Of a stretch of 64,000 nt of DNA, positions 1 to 12,251 are shown piece by piece. Below the pieces are notes generated by a model. The model did not search any database, was not told where the DNA came from, and was given only the letters and a program-made list of their open reading frames with translations. Both the position numbers and the translations under genes were made by a program. This DNA comes from Hirsutella rhossiliensis (Eukaryota > Ascomycota > Sordariomycetes > Hypocreales > Ophiocordycipitaceae), in NCBI RefSeq assembly GCF_020360975.1, contig NW_025408669.1:7626001-7690000 (forward strand), given 5' to 3'. The first letter of the stretch is position 1; the number at the start of each line of letters is the position of its first letter.

Positions 1-615
1 ATAGCTAGCTAAGAGAGGGCATTAAGATATCCCTATACTTAAGTTAGGTTTATATTATATTATTAGGCTAAAGGAGTTATAATAGTTAAGTGGACCCCTT
101 ATATATAACTATTAGATCTACTAGGTATAACGCTAACCTTTTATACTTACTCTTTTTATTATACTTACTTACTATCCTAGCTATTAAGTAGTAGGGTAGT
201 ATATAAATAAGTATATAGTTTAATAGATATAAGGTAATTTTAATATTTAATTTAGCTACTTTATATTTATTTAAGGAGGTTATCTTATATAAGGTAGGCT
301 CTTAGTTATACTTTATAAGAAAAAGGTAAATATAGTTAAAGATAATTTTACTTTATAGCTAGTACTATGTACCTTTTAGGTATATAGTACTAGTTACTTT
401 CTTTACTTAAATTAGGTTTAAATATTAATTAACTAAGGTTATATAACTTACTTTTACTACTTAATAAGTAAATAAATATTACTACTATTAACCTTTCTTA
501 TAAAGGATATAAGTATAGTAAAAGCTAGTAAAAAGGTATTATATAAAAGTAAAAGCTAGAACCTAAGAAGATATAAAAAGAAACCCCTTATTTTATATCC
601 TCCTAGGCTTATAAC
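1..615. other. Unassigned RIP-degraded AT-rich sequence
   Basis: I see no readable gene or recognisable retroelement domain here. The base composition (very few CA or TG, many TA) is that of RIP-treated repeat DNA. A 13-bp inverted repeat with one mismatch lies at 361-373 and 379-391. The last 25 bases or so (about 590-615) match the sequence that lies just inside the 5' LTR of the CopA elements, so the boundary with the following LTR is really the internal edge of a CopA copy. Confidence 0.5.
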
Positions 616-1089
616 TCTTATAAAGAGAGATATAAGAAGTATATAAAAATATATAAAGGTAAAATTAAAAGTAAGGGGTTAAATAAGTAGGGTAAAGATA
701 TTTAATTCTTATAAAGGTAGTAGTTATAGTAAGGGAGTAATTATTATATTACCTTAATTATCCTTCTTTCTTCTATTTACCGCCTTTCTTTATACCTATT
801 TAGTATCTTAATTAATAGAGAAGATCTTATTTAAAGAAGCTACTAATATTCTTTTAACTACTAAGCTTTTTACTAATTTTTCCCTTTAATTCTAGCTATT
901 ACCGGTATATCTACCTTGTCTCTCGCTACCTTTATAAGAAGCTATCGCTACTTCTACTTCCCCTTATACCCCTATACTCCTCTCTATACCTCTTTTTAGC
1001 TCCTTCTTTTAAACTAGTTTTTTAGCTTCCTAGGTCCCTATTACTAAGGGATATCTCTAAGAATATAAATTAAGCTATACTTTATAATA
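616..1089 (-). repeat. CopA LTR, heavily RIPped, shared by two joined copies
   Basis: This is a degraded copy of the 476-485 bp LTR seen intact at 22947-23422 and 30464-30939. The same landmarks occur in the same order, with TCTCGCGAAG at the start turned into TCTTATAAAG. It is preceded by the internal flank that normally sits beside the 5' LTR and followed by the flank normally beside the 3' LTR. It therefore looks like one LTR shared by two tandem copies, as LTR-LTR recombination would leave. Orientation is minus. Confidence 0.75.
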
Positions 1090-1700
1090 TACGCCCTTAG
1101 CTATAGCCTATATATTAAGGGTAAAGCTAAATAATTAGGCTTATAAGCGTATAAAGGAGGTCTTAGTTTATACTTATCCCTTACTTAAGAAATCTAGGTT
1201 CTTACCTTAAGCTCTTTTAGACCTACTTTAGGAAAAGGGGCTTAAGAAGGAATTAAGTCTTATAAGAATAAGGGTCTTCTTTAAGGATAAGTCCTTAAAA
1301 AGAGGACCTTTAAAAAGAATAAGTCCTAATTAAGCTAGGGGCCCTCTTTTAAGATAAGTCTTAGTTCCTTACTTTAGCTATAAACGTTAACTTCCTTATA
1401 TATACTATTAGCTCCTTTATAAACTCTTAAGGCGGGCTTCTAAGGATAGCTTCTCTTAACGTCTTCTAGCCTAATTTACTATAAAAGGATAGCTAGCTTT
1501 TACTTTAGTAAGGGCTTTATAAGACTAATAGCTTTTATCTTTACTATTAAAATCTAACGGATAGAAATAAGTCCCTTTTAAACCTCTTAGCGTAACTAAT
1601 ACTAATAGATATTAATATACTATAAGTAGGTTAATAGCTTATTATTTTCCTTTATAAGAATTTATATAGTTTATATATTACTATATTTTATAGCTAATAG
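1090..1700 (-). pseudogene. CopA pol 3' end and RNase H fragment
   Basis: The stretch aligns by eye with 23423-24040 of Cop-2, that is the tail of pol and the C-terminal half of the copia-type RNase H on the minus strand. It stops abruptly at 1700, where a CopA LTR in the opposite orientation begins, so it was interrupted by a second CopA insertion. No reading frame survives; Gln codons have become TAG/TAA throughout. Confidence 0.65.
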
Positions 1701-2177
1701 TATCGCGAAGCGTAGCTTAATTTCGTAGTTCTTAGAGATATCCCTTAGTATAAGGGACCTAGGAAGCTAAAAAACAGGTTTTAAGGAAGGAGCTAAAAGG
1801 AAGTAAAGAGAGGAGGGTAGGGGTAAGAGGGGAAGTAAAAGTAGCGATAGCTTCCTATAAAGGTAGCGAGAGATAAGACGGATATACCGGCAACGGCTAG
1901 AAAAGAAGGAAAAAACCGGTAAAAAGCTCGGTAGTTAAAAGGATATTAGTAGCTTCTTTAAGTAGGATCTTCTTTATTAATTAAGATACTAGATAGGTTT
2001 AAAGAGGGGCGTTAGATAGAGGAAAGAAGGATAATTAAGGTAATATAATAATTACTCCCTTAACGCAATTACTACCCCTATAAGATTTAAATATCTCTGC
2101 CTTACTTATCTATCCCCTTACTTTTACTTTTACCTTTATATATTTTATATATACTTCTTATATCTCTCTTTACTAGA
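1701..2177 (+). repeat. CopA 5' LTR, plus orientation
   Basis: The LTR starts TATCGCGAAGCG (family consensus TGTCGCGAAGCG with the TG turned to TA) and ends CTCTCTTTACTAGA, matching the LTRs of Cop-3 at 34218-34702 in the same orientation. It is 477 bp. The internal sequence beginning GTTATAAGCC follows directly, which identifies this as the 5' LTR. Confidence 0.75.
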
Positions 2178-4857
2178 GTTATAAGCCTAGGAGGAATAGT
2201 ACTCCTATACCTTCTAGCTACTATAAAAGGTACCTTTTTATATCCCTTATAAGGCCCTTTTACCCCTCTTACTAAAAAAGCCGATTTTTAACTAACTTTT
2301 CTACCCTTCCCCTATAATAATATCGAAAAACGACTCTGCCGCCCTTACGGTCTATAAGACGATTCTTATAAAACCCTAAGATTAGGATAAGTAGGTAAAG
2401 GAGCTACGGGCTTATATAGATAGAACTATTTATAATTTAGTCTTCTTAATAAGTAGGACCCTCTTAAGCCCTCTCTTTATCTTAGGGCGACGGACTTTAT
2501 AAAGGGAGCTTCCCTTTTCTCTAAGCTAACTTCTATATAGTAGAGAGCCTTTTCTACTACCTTAGGTAACTACGAGAGTCACCGAAAAGAATACCTTTAT
2601 AATATAAAGCTACTAACTACTACTTATACGGCAATAATAGAATCCGTTAGTACTATATAGCTAATCTCTCTTTAAGAGGAAGAGACTCCTAGGTAGTAGC
2701 TTTTAAAGCTCGAGACCTCGATAGCTCCTTCGAGGGGATATATAACTAACCGTATTAAGAAGACCTATATAGTATACCTAGGAGCCTTTTTAACTAGGAA
2801 CCTACTAGCCTCTTCGTAGCTAGCTAAGTAGGAAGAAATCCTTAAGGAAGCTAACTAATACTTTCTTATAGAAACTCTTTCCGGCTAGTAGCTATAGGAT
2901 ATATCTCTATTAATAAAGCCTATTAGGAACGGTTACTCGACTATCTTTTAAGAGGCTAGCCGGGAACTAAACGATGAGGCTACTAGAGTATAATAGTAAG
3001 TAGTCTTATTCCTTTATAGCTAGTACTCGACCTAGACAGCTTAACCTACTGCCCCTATAGCTGCTATAGCCCCTATTACTACGGCCCCTGCTGCTACGGC
3101 TGTTGCTCTTTCGGCTCCTCCTCCCTTAAGAGCCTTAACCCCGTCTTTAACGGCTGCCCTAGTCCCGGCCCCGGCTCCGCCTACTGCTCTAGGCCGGGTC
3201 CCGTTAGTTAGACCGGCCTAACTAGTCCCCTAATAGACCTTTTAGTCCGTTAGTCGAAAAATTAAGGAACTAATCGAAATCGAACCTCTTCGTTAAAATC
3301 AGCAATAAGGGGTAAAAAGGGGGGGTTTTTAAGTAGACCTTCTAGAAAAGGATAAGGATTCCTCGAAGAAACAACGTATAAGGAGGAAACGACCTACCTA
3401 CTAAGTATATAAAAAGCCTTATTAGCTAGAAGACTGCTAGTAGGTCTTCGAGGAAAACCGACCTAAAGGAATTAACCCTTTAAAGAGACTATAAGAAATA
3501 GTATAATAGTCTCTTAAGGAGGACCCCTTATTATAGAAGAAGATAGACGAGATTTAGGTTACTAGGAAATAGTAACTAACGCCGCTACCGTAAATTTAAG
3601 GAAAATTCGTTAGTATAGTAAATCTAGTATTCGTCTTCCTTATAGATTAGTAAGACTAACCGTTAGGACCCTCTAACTATCCCCTATAAAAATCAGCTAT
3701 CCTTAACTCTAGTACTTCCCTTAATATCTATAATATACTCTTATAATTTTAGTCCTTTAAGAAGGCATAGAAGGAATACCTTATTACTAGGGAATTAACC
3801 GTATAGATAGAGGGATATAGAAGGGTGAATTTTATAATAAAACTACTTAACGGGTCTATATAAATTCTTTAACGAAAAAGGGTAGCTTTTTAGCCTCGAT
3901 TTTTAACGAGCTTAATTTCCTTCTACTTTCTTTAAAAGGAAGGAATCTTCTAAAATATAACGTCTAAGCCTATAAAGCTAGTCTAGAAGATTAGACTATT
4001 AAGCTTATCGAGGAGAAATTTAGTTAATTTATTCTCGAATTCTAACTTATAAAGGAACTACTTAAGAAGTTAGCTTTCCTTACTAAGAGGAATAGGTCTA
4101 TTATAAAGGACCCTCTTCTAGCAGCCTAAGGAGACGGCCTTCTTTAGTACGTACGACTTAGTTACCTAGGCCCCCTAGCTTTATATAAGCTAGGCTAATA
4201 ATAAGGGGCGTATAAATAAGGGGCCTAAAGACCGTCGAATATAAATACTATAGCTAAGGAAAGACTAAGAGACGAATTTCTAAACGAACCCCTTTATAGT
4301 TAGACTAGCCGTATAAGAAAATTTAGGTCGACTAGACCGACGTCTCTAGGGACTAGGAAAGTTTCGTTAGGGTAATGTTTTTTATAGACGCTTTTTTAGG
4401 GATAGTTTTCCCTTATTTCTTACGGACCTACCTAAGTAAGTATAACTAGTCTACCTTCTAGGACTTCGTTAACTAAATAAAATCCTACTTTAGCTATAAG
4501 GTAAAGAAGATACGGTTTAATAGAGAGCTATTTACGAAGGATATCTTAAATTAGCTTCGAAAAAAGGGTATTTTACCCCTCCTATTAGTACTAAATACCT
4601 AGGCCTAGAACGGAGGGGTAGAAAGATTAAGGGGTGCTATAATAAAAAGGGCCTATATAATAAGACTTATTATAAGGCTTCTATATAACCTTTAAAGGGA
4701 AGTCGTTAAGACTGCCTATTACTTTTAGAACTAGATCCTAAGGGACCTTAGGGGCCTAAGGGACTATAGGGACCTAGAGACCCTTATTAAGACCTAAGGA
4801 ATAAACTAGAAATCACCCCTCGAGCTCTTTATAAAGAAGAAGGTGTTACTAGCCTAC
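2178..4857 (+). pseudogene. CopA gag, protease and integrase remnant
   Basis: This corresponds to 34703-37370 of Cop-3 in the same orientation. It holds Gag with its Ala/Pro-rich linker (about 3040-3190), then the protease region and the copia integrase core up to the integrase C-terminus. Copia order is gag, protease, integrase, RT, RNase H, so RT and RNase H are missing. The fragment ends in the middle of pol at about 4857, where GypA sequence starts without a visible target-site duplication. The 62903-63795 fragment has the same orientation and could be its distal part, but about 1.5 kb of pol between them is absent. Confidence 0.65.
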
Positions 4858-5566
4858 TATAGTAATATAGGCTAAGAGGTTATTAAGTTAATTTTCCTTA
4901 TAAAGCTTATCTTTAACTTTTTCTTTTAGCTTATTATAAAATTATAATATAAGAGGTTTATTATTTAAATTAAGTTTTAAGGTAACTTAATAGATCTTTA
5001 TAGTATAATTTAATACTAAGATCCTTTATTAAAGTTCTTAAAGCTTTTATTTAGCTTCTTATTCTTTATTAGTTATTTTAAATACCTTTATAATAGCTTC
5101 TTTAAATCCTTAGAAACTAATAAAGACTTTATTTATCTTATTATCTTATTACGCTAGTTAGTTATTAAGAAAATTCTTTATAATAGGTCTAAACTAAGCG
5201 AGTACTATTTTAAATAAATAGTTTCTTATATTAAGTACCTTTTTAACTAGGTCTAAGAGTTTAGTAAGGTAAAACTAATAGTAGGCCTTAAGTTAAGTAA
5301 GGGAGTCTTAAAGAGTACTATAAGTACTATTAAATAGTTATATCTATTTTAGTTTAACTACCTTTCTAAGGTTCCTAACTTATTTATTACCTCCTTTATT
5401 CTTAAGTAACTATACCTTATATTAAAAGGTAATAATCTTATATATTATATCCTAAGGCGATATAGTAGCTTTAAAGTTAGTTAATCTAGCTTACTATATA
5501 AGTATATTAATAGTTATAATACTACTTAGAGTAATATAGTATTATATTAAATAAGAGCTTTTAATA
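4858..5566 (-). pseudogene. GypA gag fragment, minus strand
   Basis: This is a Ty3/gypsy Gag N-terminal and central part. The sequence matches 60270-60979 of the complete GypA element in the same orientation and the reverse of 12252-12960. The recognisable block is the Gag region ending around the residues LLDYIT. It is joined on the left to CopA sequence inside gag and is truncated there. RIP damage is severe. Confidence 0.65.
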
Positions 5567-6048
5567 TATAATAACTAGTATTATTCTTAAGGGATAAACC
5601 TATTAAGGGGCTTATATTAGTAAATATAATTAAGCGTAGTCTAAGTAATAATAAGTATATAACGTTAATAATAAGTTAAAGGTTATAGACTATAGACTAT
5701 AACTAAGTAATTAAGTAATCGGAATTAAAGATAAGATTATAATAAAGATTATAATAATTATAATATTAAAAGCTATCGAGCTATCTATTTAAAAGAGTAT
5801 TCCGTTCCTTCCTTATATATCTTAAGAGCTTCCTTAGATCGCTAAGAGCACTAAGTAATCCTATTAACTAAGAGCGCTAGAGCGCTAGAGCGATCTTACG
5901 CTCTTAGCTATAAAGCGTTAAAGTACTAAAGTAACCTATTACTTTAAACTTAATTAGCCTATTAGTCCCTTTTATATTCCTTGCTCTTTATATTATATAT
6001 CCTTATAATATATATTAGTCCCTATAGTTTTACTAGACTATAGTTATA
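5567..6048 (-). repeat. GypA LTR with a third U3 type
   Basis: The left part (to about 5790) matches the LTR of GypA at 20594-21043 and 60980-61429. The right part (about 5790-6048, U3 in minus orientation) is unrelated to the U3 of either other GypA LTR type. It contains a short tandem repeat of the 8-mer AGAGCGCT (about 5871-5893). The outermost bases, read on the minus strand, are TATAACTATAG, like the LTR starts at 11784 and 14902. Confidence 0.6.
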
Positions 6049-7415
6049 ATAAATAAGATTATAAAATAAATAAAGTCTTTATTAGTTTCTAAGGATTTAA
6101 AGAAGCTATTATAAAGGTTTTTAAAATAACTAATAAGGAATAAAAAGCTAAATAGAAACTTTAAGAATATTAATAAAGGATCTTAGTATTAAATTATACT
6201 ATAAAGTTCTATTAAGTTACTTTAAAGCTTAATTAATATAACGAACCTTTTATATTACGATTTTATAAGAAGCTTAAAAATAAAGTTAAGGATAAGCTTT
6301 ATAAGGAAAATCGACTTAATAACCTCTTAAACTATATTATTAAAGTAGTATAAATCAACGATAAATAGTATATATAATACTAAGAAAAGAAATATAAAAG
6401 AGGAAACTAAAACCCCTCTTATAAAAATAACTTTAACTAACGCGCTAATTATAAGAAAAGATATAAAACTCTTATTACTTATACTTATATAACTAACGTA
6501 AGTAAGATAGACCTAGATATAATATAAAGTAGTAAAGAAAGGATTTTAACTATAGGAAACTTAGATATTACTTTAAGGAATATAAATAACTATATAAGGA
6601 GAAGAAAACCTATTAAGCCTTAGCCTTAAAAGGTAAAAAATACTTATACGCTATTAATAAATAAGAAATAAAGTATAAGCTCCTTAGTTAAACTATATAC
6701 TATAACGATAAATATATAGTATACTTAAGTAATAAAAATAGTACTAAATAGTTCTTAAAGCTTCTAAGGAAAACTCTTATAATAATATAATAAAGGGATC
6801 TTAAAATATAAAAATAAGTTAAATTTATAAAACTAAAGTACCTTTATTTTAAAGGAGTTTCCTAAGACTAAATTAAAAAGAATAATAAACGATTCTAGGA
6901 AGATATATAGAAAAAGATTAATAGTAATAATAAGTAGCTTATAAATAATATAATAAAGAAGATATAAATATAGCCCTTATACTTATAAAACTTAGATAAT
7001 AACTTAAAAAGGAATAATAAAGTATTAATAATATATGTTTTAAAGAATAAGAAATACTTAAAGAAATAGAAGATAAGAATAAACTTATACTACTACCCTT
7101 ACTATTAAAGGAAAGTACTATAATTAAAGAATACGCTTTATAGTTTAAAGAATTTAAAGAAATACTTAAAATTAAAACTTAATAAATACCTTAAATTCTT
7201 ATAGAAAATTAATAAGCTATATTAATTTAATATTAACTAGTACTATATAATAGAAACTATACTATAGCTATTACTATAGTTAATACCTTTATAGCTTTAT
7301 AATAAGAATAGTAAATATAAAGAGAGTTTAAAAACGATCTATAAATACTAACTACTTATAAGTACTTTAAATATATTTTATAGATATTATATATCTATTT
7401 AAACTATATAATATT
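6049..7415 (+). pseudogene. GypA gag fragment, plus strand, RIP-saturated
   Basis: This begins inside gag and aligns with 12680-14040 of the GypA copy in plus orientation: Gag core, the zinc-knuckle region and the linker following it. It meets the minus-strand GypA LTR head to head at 6048/6049. From 7038 onward no CA or TG dinucleotide is left, so no codon-level conclusion is possible at the 3' end. Confidence 0.6.
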
Positions 7416-8345
7416 CTTAAGGTATATAAATAATAGTAGGATTTTAAGAAATTTAAGAAGTATATTAGACTATAGAATAGAAAGGAAGATAGAGTATAAG
7501 GTAGGATTTTTAATAAAATTTATTAGTAGTATATTAGTATATAAAAGAGGTATTAAACTTAATTATTCTATCTTTATTTACTAGTAGATATACTCTCTTA
7601 TATAGATAATTATAGCTAAATAGAAAAACCTTTTAGGACTAGATTTAGGCTACTATATAGCCCTAAGACTAAGGAATTTAGTAATACCTTAAGTATATCT
7701 AAACGTATCTTAGTTCTACTAATATTTATATTTAAAGGAGGTTAGTCGTGCTAGTATTTATAAGAGGTCTTAGTTAGTATTTTAAGCTAGCTCTATTTCT
7801 TCGATTCCTAATTATATAATAACTAGTAATACGTTTAATATATATTAATATATAAAATAATAAGCTATTTATACTCTATAAGATAGGATTTTATCTATAA
7901 TTAATATACTACTTATTAGCTTATATAATTATAAGAGTATATTATAGCTATTTTATTTATAATAGGAAAATACTATTCCTTATAGCCTCCTTTAAAGAGT
8001 AGATTTATATACTCTTTACTAATTTATTTATAGTAGTATATATATAGGGTAAAAACCTAGGTTTTTAGGAAAACTACTTTTATACCTTAATAGGATATAT
8101 AAAAACCTATTCTTTCTTAGGAAAGAAATCCTTAGGTATATACTAATAAAAAAACCTATAGTAGGAAAAATCTATAGTTATAATAATTATTTTTAGGATA
8201 ACCTTATATAAGGTAAAACCTATTATTACTAAGAAAATCTTAATAGATAATAGCCTAGTAAATATTTCTTTAAGAAACTTAATAAAAGTAAAAACCTAGT
8301 AATAAAAAGATATAAAAAGTATAAGAAATATCTAAAAGCCCCTTT
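7416..8345. other. Unassigned RIP-saturated sequence
   Basis: I cannot assign this stretch to any element in the window. It lies between the GypA fragment and the RNase H of a second copia family, so it may hold the 3' end and LTR of that family. It has a perfect 16-bp palindrome at 8051-8066 and a 7-bp perfect hairpin at 8110-8127. CA and TG are absent up to 7748 and rare after it. Confidence 0.4.
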
Positions 8346-9699
8346 TAATTACTTAGGAATATATATTAAGGATAGACCGTCTTTAAATTTATAGAGTAAT
8401 CTAGGTCTTAATTCCTTTATAATATTATTAGCTATATTATCTTTTAATTTAATATAAAAAACTTTAATTTCCCCTTCTCTTATCTTAGTTCTAGTATAGT
8501 AATAGGCTAATTTTATATACTTAGACCTTTTATAAAATTCTAGATTTTCTATTAATTTAATAGTAGTAGTATTATCTATTAAAATAAGAGGTATAGTATT
8601 AAAAATCTTAATAGACAGATCCTTAGTAATATACTTAAAAAGTATATTTAAATAAATAGCTTCTTTATTTACCTCTTTAAGGCTAATATACTTTACTTTA
8701 TAGGTAGAAAAGGCAATAGCCTTCTACTTAAAGTAAGCTTAGCTTATTATATTATTATATATATAAAAATAGTAACCTAAAAAGGATTTCCCGTCCGTTA
8801 ATTCTAACGCTTAGCTAGAGTTAGTAAAACCCTTTATATATAGATAGGTAAAAGGGGTATTATAATTCTATTTAATCTTTAGGCTAGGGAATTTATTTAA
8901 ATATTTCTAAATTATATTTATAGCCTTAAAATATATTAAGTTAGGCTTAGCCGCGAATCTAATATAGGAAATTCTAGAATATAAGATATCTAGCCTAGTA
9001 AATAAAGCTAAGTATAATAAAGATCTTATTTCTTTCTAAAATTATAATATATCTTCCTTAAAAGGTAATTCCTTTACTTTTATAAGCTTAAAGCCTACTA
9101 TAGTAAGTAAATTCGAAGTTCCTAAGCTTTCTTTATTAAACCTTCTTTAATTTATTTAAGGTATAGGTTTCTTAGGATATATATAGCTCTTTATTTTCTT
9201 AGTTTATTTTAATATTTAAACTTAAGAAGTCTTTTATAACTCCTAAGGTAGTAAAATCTAAGAACTTAGATAATTCTTTAAATAATCTTTCTTTTATTAT
9301 AGATTTAAAGGGCCCTATTATAAGAAAGTCGTCGATATAAATTACTAAGGCTATACTATAGTCCTTATTTATAAATACTCCTTTATTTATTAAAAGAGTA
9401 AGAAATCCGAGTTTATTTAGTATAGTTTTTAAATAATTATACTAGAGCTTAGGACTTTATTTTAGGCTATATAATACTTTCCTTAGCTTTGCTTTAATTT
9501 AACCGGTTTTATATAGGTCTAGGAATTTAGTTAATTTAATTTCTTTATCTCTATAAGCTAATCTATATTTTAAATAATATTCTTTAAGAGCGAATTCTTT
9601 ATAGCGTATAGGAAGATCGATATATACCTCGCTATCTATATTAGTATATATAAAGGCATTTATTATATCTATTTATAAAGCCTTAAATTTATAGATAAT
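8346..9699 (-). pseudogene. Second copia family (CopB): RT and RNase H fragment
   Basis: Read on the minus strand, the reverse transcriptase lies at about 9050-9690 and RNase H at about 8400-8850. RT landmarks are DIINAF (copia consensus DVxNAF), LYSLKQSPK with one Gln as a stop, and YIDDF as the catalytic box. RNase H shows TDGKSFLGYY and a degraded STTEAE-like block. The sequence differs clearly from CopA RT, so this is a different Ty1/copia family. Its upstream RT end is cut off by the LTR of Cop-1 at 9700; no matching target-site duplication is visible at 62903, so the original continuation is not in the window. Confidence 0.7.
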
Positions 9700-10184
9700 T
9701 CTTATAAAGAGAGATATAAGAAGTATATATAAAATATATAAAGGTAAAATTTAAAGTAAGGGGTCGGATAGGTAGTATAGAGACATTTAATTCTTATAAA
9801 AGTAGTAATTAATATAAGGGAGTAATTATTATATTACCTTAATTCTTCTTATTTCCTTTATCTAACGCCCCTCTTTATACCTATCTAGTATTTTAATTAA
9901 TAAAGAAGATCTTACTTAAAGAAGCTATTAATATCCTTTTAACTACTAAGCTTTTTACTAGTTTTCTACTCCTTTTTAGCCGTTGCTAGTATATCCGTCT
10001 TATCTCTCGCTACCTTTATAAGAGGCTATCGTTACTTATACTTCCCCTTATACCCCTACCTTCCTTTTTATACCTCTTTTTAGCTCCTTCTTCCTTCTTT
10101 TATACTAGGTGTTTTTAGCTTTCTTAGTCCCTCTTACTAAGGGATATCTTAGAGAACTATAAAATTAAGCTACGATTTATAATA
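9700..10184 (-). repeat. Cop-1 3' LTR
   Basis: This 485-bp LTR starts TCTTATAAAG and ends TTTATAATA in window orientation, the RIPped form of TCTCGCGAAG...CTTCGCGACA. It is followed by the CopA polypurine region (TACCCCCTTAGC here), which marks it as the 3' LTR of a minus-strand element. Its length equals that of the partner at 62418-62902. Confidence 0.8.
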
Positions 10185-11783
10185 TACCCCCTTAGCTATA
10201 GCCTGCCTTTATAGTAAGGGCATAGCTAATATAACTTCGGGCTAGTAAGCGTATAAAGGAGGTTCTTAGCTCTATACTTCTCCCTTTACTTAAGGAAAAT
10301 AAGGGCCCTTTTAGGTCCCTAGGCTCTTTTAGACCTACTTAAGGAATAAGGGCCTAAAGAGAGGAAAGTCCTATAAGAAAGGGGGCCTTCTTAGAAGGGA
10401 AAAACCTAATTAAATTAGGGGCCCTTTAAAGGGAAAAACCTCTTTTTTCTTCTTTAGCTATAAACATTACCTTCTTATATAGGCTATTAGCTCCTCTTAT
10501 AGACTCTTAAGGTAGGCCTCTAAGGATAGCTTCTTATAAATATCTTTTAGCTTAATTTACTAGAAAAAGATAGCTAGCTTTTACTTTAGTAAGGGCTTTA
10601 TAAGACCGTTTACTTTTATTAATACTATAATAGCTAGGAAAGGTTTTATAGCTTAGGAAAGCTCTATATAGACTATAAAGATTACCCCTTCTTTAGTAAT
10701 AGTATTTAATAGGTTCCCTTAAAGCCCTAGGCTTTAAGAAAATCCTTTAGGAACTATATATAATATAAAAAAGTAAAATTATAGTTTTCTTTTATATTAA
10801 TAATATTATCTAGACCTACTTAAAAGAGGAAGAAGTAAATACTAAGGAGGCTATATAAGGCCTATAATAAAGGTATAAGATAACTAAGCTAAGAAAGCTA
10901 AAGTAGTTCGTAGGAATATAAATCCTTTAGAATAAGTTTTAATAGACTTTCTAGCTTACCTAGGACGCTTATATCGATAAGGTCGCTTATAAATTCCTTT
11001 TTAATTCCCTTAATAAAAAGCTTCCCTCTACGCTTATATTAAATAAAGAGCTTTTACTTAATCCGCCCTTTTAAGCTAGGGAGTAAGAGAAATACTAATA
11101 TTAATAGAAGGTAGGCTCCTTACTTAGTTAATAGCTTACTATTTTCCTTTATAAGAATCTATATAGTCTATATATTATTATATTCTATAGCTAATAGGGT
11201 CGGAATTTATAGTCGTAAAGATATTAATAGCTAGCTAAAGAAGATCGCTTCTTTTAATACTTTTAAAAGAGCTAGTAGCTCTACCTCTATACTTAATATA
11301 GTAATAGTAGTTTACTTTAAAGCTCTTTAAGTAATAGTTCCTTTAAAAAGGGATATAATATACTCTTATAAGCTCTTTTTATTTAAGGAATTATCTATAA
11401 AGGATAAATCGCTTAAATAAAGAAAGATTTTAGTAGCTAATTTCCTTCCTTACCCTCTTAAGCGTAGACTATATAATCTTATTAAATAGAGATAAAGGAT
11501 TACTTAGTCTATTACTTCTTAGTACCTAGGGCTAAGATTCTAGTTATACTTAGCTAGCTAAGATACTATAAAAGAGATACCCGGTCTAATAGAAATAGCT
11601 ATAAAAGGTAAGGAGCCTTCCTTCTATTAATATTAGTATTTCTCTTACTCCCTAGCTTAAAAGGATAGATTAAGTAAAAGCTCTTTATTTAATATTAGTA
11701 TAAAGGGAAGCTTCTTATTAAGGGAATTAAGGAGGAATTTATAAGCGACCTTATTAATATAAAAGTCTTAGGTAAGCTAAATA
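10185..11783 (-). pseudogene. Cop-1 pol 3' region (RNase H and end of RT)
   Basis: The sequence aligns with 23423-24620 of Cop-2: pol tail, RNase H and the C-terminal end of RT on the minus strand. It is interrupted at 10617-11122 by an inverted piece of RT that replaces about 100 bp of RNase H. The block following that inversion (11127-11783) returns to the normal order. It ends at the start of a plus-strand GypA LTR. All frames are full of RIP stops. Confidence 0.65.
10617..11122 (+). repeat. Inverted segment of CopA RT inside Cop-1 RNase H
   Basis: This half-kilobase reads as CopA RT on the plus strand, matching 38380-38815 of Cop-3 and the reverse of about 54712-55190 of Cop-4, while the sequence on both sides is minus-strand RNase H. 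The RT catalytic box is present but degraded to Tyr-Ile-Asn-Asn. Its last 120 bp or so are repeated in the opposite orientation at about 11606-11783, so the locus has a long imperfect inverted repeat. A local inversion or fold-back copy is a simple explanation. Confidence 0.6.
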
Positions 11784-12251
11784 TTATAACTATAGTTAGC
11801 GGGCTATAAGAGACCTAGCTACGTTTATATAATAAGGCGGCTTAGAATAATAGTTAAGATAAGAAGTTACTTATACTTAGCTTACTTAAAGTATATATAA
11901 GCTAAGTAAGCTTTATATAGATAGATTACTACTTAGGAGTATAGCTTATAAGTAAGCAATAGTAAGCTACGAAGGGGATTATAGCTAGGATCGTAATCTA
12001 AAGATAGTCTCTATAGATATATATAGCTACCTACTTTTACTTCTTTAAATAGATAGCTCTCTAGCTTTTAATATAGATCTTTATTATAATTCTATCTTTA
12101 ATTCTAATTACTTAGTTATAGTCTATAGTCTATAACCTCTAACTTATTACTAATATAATATATATATTATTACTTAAACTACGCCCTATTATATCTATTA
12201 ATATAAACCCCTTAATAGGTTTATCCCTTAAGAATAATACCGGTTATTATA
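11784..12251 (+). repeat. GypA copy 1 5' LTR
   Basis: The LTR (468 bp) starts TATAACTATAG (TG turned to TA) and ends GGTTATTATA, the degraded form of the GGTCGTTACA end inferred for the family. Its right part matches the LTRs of the complete GypA element, but its U3 (about 11784-11970) is unrelated to theirs. Confidence 0.7.
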
